A stretch of DNA of 64,000 nt, taken from assembly GCA_035307385.1 (NCBI GenBank), contig DATGID010000087.1, positions 1-64,000 of the forward strand, written 5' to 3'. Source of the stretch: DATBHW01 sp035307385. GTDB lineage: Bacteria; Chloroflexota; Ktedonobacteria; Ktedonobacterales; DATBGS01. The translations under genes were made by a program, and so were the position numbers. Below are positions 33,907 to 40,652 of the stretch, in pieces (positions within the stretch are counted from its first letter, which is position 1; every line of letters starts with the position of its first letter). Below the pieces are notes generated by a model. The model was not told the DNA's origin. It did no database searches and worked only from the letters and a program-made list of their open reading frames with translations.

Positions 33907-35183
33907 GCCAGATGAAGCGACCATCCACTGCTGCCCCAGAACAATCGGGGTCTGCCGCGCCGCGTGTGAAAGTGCTGCATCTGATTACCTATTTTCCAAT
34001 CTTTCATGGCGCGCAGGAAAATACCTGCCTGACGGTCAATTATCATGATAAGAGCCGCTATGCTGTCTGGCTGGGAACGCAGCCGGGTGGCTCGCTGCTG
34101 TCATCGGTGCAGGGCGATGTGCATATCGCGCTGATTCCGCATTTGCAGCGCGCGATTCATCCAGTGAAGGATGCGCGCGCGTTCTGGGAAATCTATCGGC
34201 TGTGTCGGCGCGAGCGCTTTACCATCGTGCATACACATATCTCCAAAGCCGGTGTGCTGGGACGCCTGGCGGCGTGGCTGGCGGGCACGCCCATCATCGT
34301 GCATACGGTGCATACGATTTCGTTCCAGGCATCGGAAAGCCGCTGGGTGAACCGGTTTTACCTCTGGCTGGAAAAGCTGTGCGCGCCGATCACCAGCAAG
34401 TTTCTGGTGGTGTCGCAGTTGAACACCGACAAGCATCTGGAGGCGCGCATCGGCAAGCCGAAACAATATCAGGTGGTCTACAGCGGCGTCGATGTGGAGC
34501 GCATTCAGGCATTGCGCTATGGGCCAGAGACGGTGCGCGCCAACTTCGGCGTGCCAGCCGACCATCGCTTGGTCGTTTGGATTGGACGGCTGGCCTATCA
34601 GAAAGACCCGCAGTGCTTTGTGCGCGCGGCTGCCGCGCTGTGCCGCGAAATTCCTGATGTGACTTGCCTGATGGTTGGCGATGGGCCACTGCGCGCTGAG
34701 GTTCAGGCGCTGATTGATGAATTAGGCATGCGCGGGCGCATCATCATCACCGGCTTCCGCGATGACGCACCAGAGATTCTGGCGTCGGCCAGTATGCTGG
34801 GCCATTCGTCGCGCTTTGAAGGCATGGGGCGCGTTATCAGCGAGGCGATGCTGCTGGGCGTGCCGGTGGCTGGCACGGCAGTGGATGGCGTGGTGGAGGC
34901 GATTGAAAGCGGCAGGCGCGGCGGCCTGCTCTCGCCACCGGAACAGCCAGAGCAGCTTGCCGCAGCCATGCGCCGCCTGTTGGAAGATCGCGCGCTGGTT
35001 GAACGTCTGACGACGGAAGGCAAGACCTGGGCGTGGGCGCGCTTCGATGCCCGCGAGATGGTGCGGCAAATCGAAGCGGTTTATGCCGAGGAACTGCGCC
35101 AGCGCGGCATTCCGCTGCCTGCCGGGAGCGCGCGGGCGGCATCCAGCCCGGCTGAGCCGGTGGTGACGCCGACTCGTGAATGA
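33903..35183 (+). CDS. glycosyltransferase family 4
   Basis: 426-aa GT-B enzyme. N-half: VLHLITYFPIFHGAQENTCLTV and VHTHISKAGVLGRLAAWLAGTPIIVHTVHTISF; C-half: YSGVDVERIQA, IGRLAYQKDPQCFVRAAAAL, GDGPLRAEVQAL and E-x7-E EGMGRVISE. Third of a coupled trio. The histidine-rich region VHTVHT is like transferases that attach to undecaprenyl-linked acceptors. Confidence 0.92.
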   Translation: MSQMKRPSTAAPEQSGSAAPRVKVLHLITYFPIFHGAQENTCLTVNYHDKSRYAVWLGTQPGGSLLSSVQGDVHIALIPHLQRAIHPVKDARAFWEIYRLCRRERFTIVHTHISKAGVLGRLAAWLAGTPIIVHTVHTISFQASESRWVNRFYLWLEKLCAPITSKFLVVSQLNTDKHLEARIGKPKQYQVVYSGVDVERIQALRYGPETVRANFGVPADHRLVVWIGRLAYQKDPQCFVRAAAALCREIPDVTCLMVGDGPLRAEVQALIDELGMRGRIIITGFRDDAPEILASASMLGHSSRFEGMGRVISEAMLLGVPVAGTAVDGVVEAIESGRRGGLLSPPEQPEQLAAAMRRLLEDRALVERLTTEGKTWAWARFDAREMVRQIEAVYAEELRQRGIPLPAGSARAASSPAEPVVTPTRE

Positions 35184-35285
35184 TGCCAGCGATTCACAGC
35201 GATGAGCGATTTAGAAGCATATCTCAAGAGAGAGCGCGAACAAAAACATCTGCGAAGCATATCGACGAAAGAGGGGAAGAGCGTT

Positions 35286-36212
35286 ATGGCCCAAACAGGT
35301 CTATCCACTGCGGCGGAAACTCAGGGTGGGAACGAGCGTCCTGATGTCGGGCTGTTAGAGGTGCTGGCGTGCCCGGCCTGCTATGGCGGGCTGCGGGTGA
35401 GCGCTGACGGTGGGCTGGTCTGCGCGGCGTGTGGCGCTGCCTATGCCTGCCCGGATGGCGTGCCGCTGCTGTTGACGCCGGAGATGGCCGCCCATGCCCG
35501 CGAACTGGAGGAGCGCTTCAATGCGGCCAAGCTGGCGCGCAATCCACTGGTGCGGCTGGCCTATAAGCTGCGCCCGCCCTCGCCACATTATGATCGCGCC
35601 CGCTATCCGCGTATGCGCGCGCTGGTGGCGAAGCAGGGTCCAGGCGCGAAGGTCATGGACCTGGGCGTGCGCGAGCATCCGGCTGCCCCTGGACTCATTT
35701 CGTTTGATCTGTTTCGCTTCCCTGGTGTGCATGTGGTAGGCGACGCGCATCGTTTGCCGTTTAAGGATGCCTCTTTACATGGCGTCATCAGCACGGCGCT
35801 GCTGGAGCATGTGGAGCAGCCAGAGGCAATTCTGGCCGAGATGCGCCGTGTGACGCGCCCAGGCGGCTTTGTCTATGTCGAGGTGCCGTTCCTTCAGGGC
35901 TATCATCCCGACCCGATTGATATGCGCCGCTATACGCGCCCTGGCCTGGAGGCCAAGGTAGCTGAGGCCGGTTTTGTGGTCGTGGAAAGCGGCGTTGCCG
36001 GTGGCCCGTTCTCTATGCTGGCCTGGACGCTGCGCGAACTGCCGGGAGCGCTGACCAGCGGGAAAACGGCCTATTTCATTACAAAGTTTATCTCCGGCTG
36101 GCTGACGTTCTGGCTGAAGTATTTTGATATCCTTGCCCGGCACGCCGGGAACGCTCAGAACATCTCTGATGGCTTTTATGTGGTTGGCGAGAGCCCTGGA
36201 AAAGAAGGGTAA
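35286..36212 (+). CDS. methyltransferase with N-terminal zinc-ribbon (Trm112-like)
   Basis: About 308 aa. A Trm112-like ribbon at about 25-60 (EVLACPACYGGLRV...GLVCAACGAAYACPDGVPLLL, four cysteines) is followed by a class I methyltransferase: VMDLGVREHP (atypical motif I; usually GxGxG), LISFDLFRFPGVHVVGDAHRLPF, GVISTALLEHVEQPEAILAEMRRVTRPGGF. A membrane-leaning C-terminal segment is present. ATG 35286 has GAGGGG upstream; the longer form from 35202 has no visible Shine-Dalgarno. Last gene of the first glycan block; a sugar or lipid-linked target is likely. Confidence 0.8.
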   Translation: MAQTGLSTAAETQGGNERPDVGLLEVLACPACYGGLRVSADGGLVCAACGAAYACPDGVPLLLTPEMAAHARELEERFNAAKLARNPLVRLAYKLRPPSPHYDRARYPRMRALVAKQGPGAKVMDLGVREHPAAPGLISFDLFRFPGVHVVGDAHRLPFKDASLHGVISTALLEHVEQPEAILAEMRRVTRPGGFVYVEVPFLQGYHPDPIDMRRYTRPGLEAKVAEAGFVVVESGVAGGPFSMLAWTLRELPGALTSGKTAYFITKFISGWLTFWLKYFDILARHAGNAQNISDGFYVVGESPGKEG

Positions 36213-36753
36213 TTGCCTTCTACAGTCCCTTGCCACTCGGGACGCACATCGAAACCTGGTACAACGTCCGCCGCCGTATCCCTCACCGGTCACCGGGCAT
36301 CAGGTGTTGTGCCGCGCCACCGCGCGGCGCTCACCACCTCTCTGAGCGGAGAGCACGCGCCGGGGACGCCGAGCGACAACGAATGGGCCCGCGGGGCCTT
36401 CACGCGCGTGTGCGGCATCGAGCCGATGCGCTTCGGGATCGCTCGGCTTTTTGACGGTGCCGCCCTGGCCTGGTGTTTTGGGTGCGCAGATCTACTGGCC
36501 GCCGCTGTAGAGCCGTAGCACCTTCGCGATCTCTGCCGCGCTTCGGCTCTTCCCACCGCGCAAGTCTCCAGCGCGCCGGTGAGGATGAAACTCGAGACGA
36601 GCTTTGATACCCCCATGCCCCTTGTGATGAGAGGAACCAGGACTCCTGGGTAGTCGGGCAGCACAGCAGTAACGTTTTCCCTGGCTCCGGCGTCTCCAGG
36701 ATGGGAGTATACCTGAGTAGTACTCCTGTTTCAACAATCCAAGGAGGAAAACG
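36213..36753. other. gene-free stretch, probably decayed sequence
   Basis: About 540 bases with no convincing gene. Overlapping frames on both strands end often and lack Shine-Dalgarno sites. Just before the next gene is an inverted repeat GGAGTA (36704-36709) / TACTCC (36721-36726) with 11 bases between, followed by AAGGAGG. I cannot name what the decayed part once was. Confidence 0.45.
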
Positions 36754-38658
36754 ATGAAACGCCGCCGGGCAATGCCGCTGAGGAACGGGGCTTCACGAAG
36801 CACCGCCGTTCAGGCAGCGGCAACCGCCTCGCCCTCGTGCCCGGTCTTTCCTGGTCCGGTGATGCCTCAGCAGAGCGCCATCGCCATCCGGCCCGCTGGA
36901 TACGAATACGTCCACCTTTGCCCAGTTCCTGAAGCGTCCCGGCAAGAGGGTGGGACAGCCAGCGCGCTCCTTCCCGGAGACGCTGCTCGCCCTGCACCGG
37001 GGCCAGACGAAACGTCGGCAGGTTCCGGTGCAGGGCGAGCAGGATTCCTGCTCCTTCTTCCCTCTGCACATCGAGGAAGGAAGAGTTCGGTGCGTGTAAG
37101 GCACCTGTTCAAGAGAGGGCTAAGAGACCCACAGGTCGGGTATCTCTTGCTCTCTGCCATGCTGCTCACGCTCCTCATCAGCAGCGGGCTGGATAGCAGC
37201 AGGAGCGGCGCGCCAAAAAGCGTGTTCACCCATACTGCTGCTCTGATCGTTCCGAGCTGCCAAAACGCAGCACAAGCCGCCAATCCGATTGCGGCAGAGA
37301 ATACCTGCCCGGGCACCGCCAGCTGGCGGCCCGATCACCCGATGGGCCGTCAGGATGCCATCGAAGCCTTTACCGACCCGGTGAGCGTCAACGTGGGGCA
37401 GACCGTACATCTCTATGTGTCGACCATGGCGCCGACCTATTCCCTGTACGTCTACCGCCTCGGGTGGTATCAGGGTCTGGGCGGACGTCTCATGTGGTCT
37501 GCTCCCCGTGTACGCGGAATCCGACAACCCGCGCCGACGGTGGTTCGGGCAACCCGCATGGTCAGTTGCAGCACCTGGCGTGATCCGGTGGCGCTCGCCA
37601 TTCCCACCTCCTGGGTGAGCGGCATCTATCTTGTGAAGCTCGTCTCTTCTCAAGGCTACCTGCGCTATACCACCTTTACCGTCCGCAACGATGCGAATCA
37701 GGCGCCGATTCTCGTGCAGAGCAGCGTCCTGACCTATCAGGCCTATAACGACTGGGGGGGCTACAGCCTCTATCTGGGCCTTACTGCTCCCCACAAGTAC
37801 AGTACGGCCCGGCGGTCGTACGTGGTGAGTTTTGACCGGCCCTACGCTGAAAACGCGGGCCTGTCGGATTTTGCCAGTTATGAGTTCGACCTGGTGCGCT
37901 GGGTGGAGTGGATGAGGTATGACGTGTCCTATATCACCGATGTGGATACAGATCAGAATGCGTCGCTGCTGTTGCACCATGGGCTGCTGCTGATCGCGGG
38001 GCATGATGAGTACTGGTCGACCGCGATGCGGGCGCATGTGACCGCGGCCCGCGATGCCGGGGTCTCGCTGGCGTTCTTTGGGGGCAATGACCTCTACTGG
38101 CACGTCCGGTTGCAACGGAGCCCGCTCGGGCCTGACCGGGAAGTCGTCTGCTACCGCGTGGCGTCGCTCGACCCGCTGGCGGCCAAAAGCCCGGCGCAGG
38201 CGACTGTCACCTGGGGCGCGGCCCCGCTCGGGCAGCCGGCGAGCACTTTGCTCGGGCAAACGTACGGCGGGATCGTGGCGGGTCCGGTACCCCTCATCCT
38301 GGGGAAGGGTGCCCAGTTCTTGCTCACCGGGACGTCTCTCCGGGTGGGGGAGGCGCTGCCAGGGCTGGTGAGTGGGGAATTTGATCGGGTCGTGCCGAAC
38401 GCCCCTGCCCCTGCCACCAGAGTGATCCTGGCTTCCTCACCCGTGACCTGTACGGGTTGCCCCGGCGGGAAGAGCGTGGCCAATGCTACCCTGTACACGG
38501 CGCCGAGTGGAGCAAAGGTGTTTGATGCCGGAACCTTTCAATGGCAGTGGGGCCTGGATGATACTACCTTTTTCCCAGCCAGCTACGGACGCTTCTATAG
38601 CAACGTGCACTTTCAGCAATTGACCGCCAACCTCATTGCCTACTTACTTGCCCGGTAG
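36754..38658 (+). CDS. N,N-dimethylformamidase beta-subunit-like domain protein, membrane-anchored
   Basis: Up to 634 aa. From about residue 165 to the end it resembles the C-terminal domain of dimethylformamidase large subunits: VNVGQTVHLYVST, YVYRLGWYQGLGGRLM, LTYQAYNDWGGYSLY, VSFDRPY, YEFDLVRWVEWMRYDVSYITDVD, GHDEYWS and GVSLAFFGGNDLYWHVR. A hydrophobic segment (about 128-146) would anchor it with the domain outside. Two starts are possible: ATG 36754 with a perfect AAGGAGG, or GTG 37090 with AGGAAGG; the first 110 residues are low-complexity, so the second may be the true one (about 523 aa). Family members are amidases or of unknown role; function here is open. Flanked by decayed DNA, DnaB and transposase pieces, which suggests transfer. 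Confidence 0.78.
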   Translation: MKRRRAMPLRNGASRSTAVQAAATASPSCPVFPGPVMPQQSAIAIRPAGYEYVHLCPVPEASRQEGGTASALLPGDAARPAPGPDETSAGSGAGRAGFLLLLPSAHRGRKSSVRVRHLFKRGLRDPQVGYLLLSAMLLTLLISSGLDSSRSGAPKSVFTHTAALIVPSCQNAAQAANPIAAENTCPGTASWRPDHPMGRQDAIEAFTDPVSVNVGQTVHLYVSTMAPTYSLYVYRLGWYQGLGGRLMWSAPRVRGIRQPAPTVVRATRMVSCSTWRDPVALAIPTSWVSGIYLVKLVSSQGYLRYTTFTVRNDANQAPILVQSSVLTYQAYNDWGGYSLYLGLTAPHKYSTARRSYVVSFDRPYAENAGLSDFASYEFDLVRWVEWMRYDVSYITDVDTDQNASLLLHHGLLLIAGHDEYWSTAMRAHVTAARDAGVSLAFFGGNDLYWHVRLQRSPLGPDREVVCYRVASLDPLAAKSPAQATVTWGAAPLGQPASTLLGQTYGGIVAGPVPLILGKGAQFLLTGTSLRVGEALPGLVSGEFDRVVPNAPAPATRVILASSPVTCTGCPGGKSVANATLYTAPSGAKVFDAGTFQWQWGLDDTTFFPASYGRFYSNVHFQQLTANLIAYLLAR

Positions 38659-38668
38659 CGGCACGTTG

Positions 38669-39173
38669 CTATCCAAAGAGGCAATAGCATCTGGCGGGGG
38701 CGAGCTGATATCCGCCCCTCAACCGCAGGCCCGTGGCATCCTCCGGCTCCTCGTTTCCCGGGTCGAAGCCAGTCCGCCCGCCCTGCTCCTCGAACTGCGG
38801 CAGCTCCCACGCGCGCGGCCAGTCGGAGAAGGAGGCGAAGCTGAAGGTCGAAGCACAGCGGCAACACCTCGCCCGACAGCTCATCGCGCACCTTGGCCGC
38901 AATGACCTCGGTGTACTGGTCCCAGTGTGGGTTGGGCACTTTGGGCGGCAGCGGGTAGGTCGCCTGGTAGAGGCAGGGCCGGTGGACGAAGAGGACAGTG
39001 TCCGCATCCTGCTCCAGCCGCCCGCTGAAGCGCAGGTCCGACAGGATCGGGCGCCGATTCAAGAGCGCGGTGCGGTGTTCGACCGCGCGACTCGGCTGCA
39101 CCAGGCAGAGGATGACGATCTGTAGGTCCTTGGCCAGTTGCCAAGATTTTGCGCCAAAAGAAGAGGAGTTCAC
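38669..39173 (-). pseudogene. dnaB: replicative DNA helicase DnaB, C-terminal fragment
   Basis: Reading starts without family-like N-terminus: WQLAKDLQIVILCLVQPSRAVEHR, then RRPILSDLRFSGRLEQDADTVLFVHRP. These correspond to the RecA-fold end of DnaB (Q-L-S-R, S-D-L-R-x-S-G-x-I-E-Q-D-A-D, hrP). After about codon 120 the frame slips; the alternative minus frame then reads SFSDWPRAWELPQFEEQGG to a stop at 38669. The first two thirds of the gene are missing. It is a broken gene, probably of phage or plasmid origin rather than the chromosomal dnaB. Confidence 0.8.
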
Positions 39174-39261
39174 TCGCGTCGGTAAGAAGAGGCTAGCAAA
39201 GAGGGGAACCCATCAGACAGATTGAAGTGAAGCAACACATCTGTTTGAGGAGGATTCCCCC

Positions 39262-39508
39262 ATGGCCCAGGATACCACCACCTTCGAGCGGAAATGGTAC
39301 GACAGCCCGCATGCTAGCCTCTGTCTGTTAGGCGCCCACCTGCGGCGCATTGGCTTCTTCGCTCCTTTGGAGGCACAGGTGCAGATCAAGCAGAAAGCGA
39401 TCAAGTATACGCCGGTGCAAAAACTCGAGATGCTCCTGGTGGCTCTGCTCGCTGGAGCCAAAGCCGTAGCCCATACGGGGTTGACCATCCGCGTGGACCC
39501 AGCACACA
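39262..39508 (+). pseudogene. transposase, N-terminal fragment
   Basis: About 80 residues beginning MAQDTTTFERKWYDSPHASLCLLGAHLRRIGFF, then KYTPVQKLEMLLVALLAGAKAVAHTGLTIRVDPA: the usual start of DDE transposases that begin with a helical DNA-binding part ending R-x-D-P-A. GAGGAGG before the ATG is intact. After this the sequence changes and the catalytic part is absent. IS family not certain. Confidence 0.65.
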
Positions 39509-39760
39509 GGTGCCCAAATAGCCGAAGCGCTCAAAAAAGGTGCGCAATGATGCGGAAGCAGGCTGGAGCATTTCCAGCGAGAGAGCCTGATGTGTCATGC
39601 GGAACTCCCTTACTTGACACGCCAGGTCGTGCTGCCAGACAATAGCAGCGAGGACCTGGATGACGCTTAACAGGTTCCAGGGTTTCTCGTAGCTGGCTCG
39701 CGCGAGTAATGCACGCGAGCCAGCACTGTTTTGTGCCTCCTCTGCAGATAAGAACAACAA
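39505..39760 (-). pseudogene. possible transposase C-terminal remnant
   Basis: Minus-strand frame with SRALLARASYEKPWNLLSVIQVLAAIVWQHDLACQVREFRMTHQALSLEMLQ then LRTFFERFGYLGT. No start or ribosome site. It abuts, in opposite direction, the plus-strand transposase fragment. I think it is the tail of a second IS, but I could not match it to a family. Confidence 0.3.
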
Positions 39761-39769
39761 CAGTCAATA

Positions 39770-39866
39770 TGATACTATTTGTCTCTATCTATAAATATTA
39801 TAGTCAATCAAATGCAATAAGTCAAGTCAAATAGCTACGAGTTTTGACATGTTGAATTAAATTGGC
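39770..39866. other. AT-rich stretch before the HTH gene
   Basis: Far richer in A and T than the rest of the window; holds short runs like CTATAAATATTATAG. It marks foreign DNA or a promoter/attachment region. Contains no gene. Confidence 0.5.
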
Positions 39867-39872
39867 TATAAT
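39844..39872 (+). promoter_or_regulatory. full-consensus sigma-70-type promoter
   Basis: TTGACA (39844-39849), 17-base spacer, TATAAT (39867-39872): an exact match to the housekeeping consensus, unusual in this window. Transcription would start near 39879, about 34 bases before the HTH gene start. Confidence 0.8.
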
Positions 39873-39912
39873 TAACTCAGAGCAAACCAGATCAGTGATA
39901 AGGAGTGAAGCG

Positions 39913-40131
39913 GTGGCACAAGAAAGATCAGGGCCTCTTCTGACTGTCGAGGAAGTTGCGCAGCGACTGAATCTCCATGTTGAATCGGTACGTCGCTATA
40001 TCAGGTCCAAAGAATTAAAAGCAGTCAAGTTTGGTAATCGGGGTGGCTATCGCATCACAGAGGAAGACTTGCAAGCTTTCATCGCCAAAAAGAAAGAGGA
40101 GGGTGCGCCCGCCCTAGCACCGACGCACTAG
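39913..40131 (+). CDS. excisionase-family (MerR-like) helix-turn-helix protein
   Basis: 72-aa DNA-binding protein. A winged HTH of the excisionase/HTH_17 type covers most of it: LLTVEEVAQRLNLHVESVRRYIRSKELKAVKFGNRGGYRITEEDLQAFI. A lysine-rich tail follows. The GTG start at 39913 has AAGGAG 7 bases upstream and a consensus promoter, so I prefer it over the upstream TTG 39862. Such proteins regulate or assist excision in mobile elements, but also act as plain regulators. It sits next to transposase and DnaB fragments. No integrase is seen. Confidence 0.85.
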   Translation: MAQERSGPLLTVEEVAQRLNLHVESVRRYIRSKELKAVKFGNRGGYRITEEDLQAFIAKKKEEGAPALAPTH

Positions 40132-40190
40132 GACGGGTCAAGGCGCGCCAACATGCTCCGCTGCAAACGAGTCTATGCTGGCAACGCAAT

Positions 40191-40212
40191 ATTACCTGGA
40201 ATTTCCGGTAAT
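40191..40212. repeat. 22-base imperfect palindrome downstream of the HTH gene
   Basis: ATTACC-T-GGAA-T-TTCC-GGTAAT: ten paired bases around a central T with one unpaired base. Its size and place suggest an operator or a site for the HTH protein; nothing more can be said. Confidence 0.3.
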
Positions 40213-40231
40213 TACCAGAGAGCAAGCACGT

Positions 40232-40260
40232 GACGCCAGAAAATTCCTGGCGTCTTTCTT
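40232..40260 (+). terminator. intrinsic terminator of the HTH gene
   Basis: GACGCCAG (40232-40239), 7-base loop, CTGGCGTC (40247-40254), then TTTCTTCTTC. A standard Rho-independent layout about 100 bases after the stop codon of the HTH gene. Confidence 0.75.
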
Positions 40261-40560
40261 CTCCAGGTGACCCCTCGCCATGCATCTCCATCATCCGGCA
40301 AGCGTAATCAGTCCTGGCTTCGACGACTTGATCCAGATCCAACAAACCATTGAAGCGCAGAGGGGGTGACGCTCAAGATGGACTAATGCTTTTGATTGGA
40401 TACGATAGCTACCATGCCTATCACTTCCATACGGCGCAATCTGCTGGCGGAAATAAGCATGAAGACGCGCCAAAGCAGGGAACTGCATCCTATCAAGAAG
40501 GGTGATCACATGTTGTCCAAACCCAACCTGCGGAATGTGGGCCCTGACCACGGTATCAAC
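40261..40560. other. intergenic, no gene recognised
   Basis: Nothing supported by a Shine-Dalgarno. A minus frame (40291-40551, about 86 aa) and a plus frame through 40396 are open but match nothing I know. May be decayed mobile DNA. Confidence 0.4.
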
Positions 40561-40605
40561 AGCGGCTTCCCGAAAGAGTCCATTCGCCTCTTTCGGGAAG
40601 CCGCT
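40561..40605 (-). terminator. 18-bp hairpin after the kinase gene
   Basis: Stem 40561-40578 with 40588-40605 (AGCGGCTTCCCGAAAGAG and its complement), 9-base loop, 47 bases after the kinase stop. No T-run. Same kind as those at 5051 and 31328. Confidence 0.55.
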
Positions 40606-40652
40606 ACACTTCGTATAGCCTCAATCTGGACCGGCCACAAACCTAATCACGT

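Noticed and set aside
36731..37104. Minus-strand frames opposite the N-terminus of the dimethylformamidase-like gene
   Set aside because: I considered a transposase fragment, but no motif could be supported.
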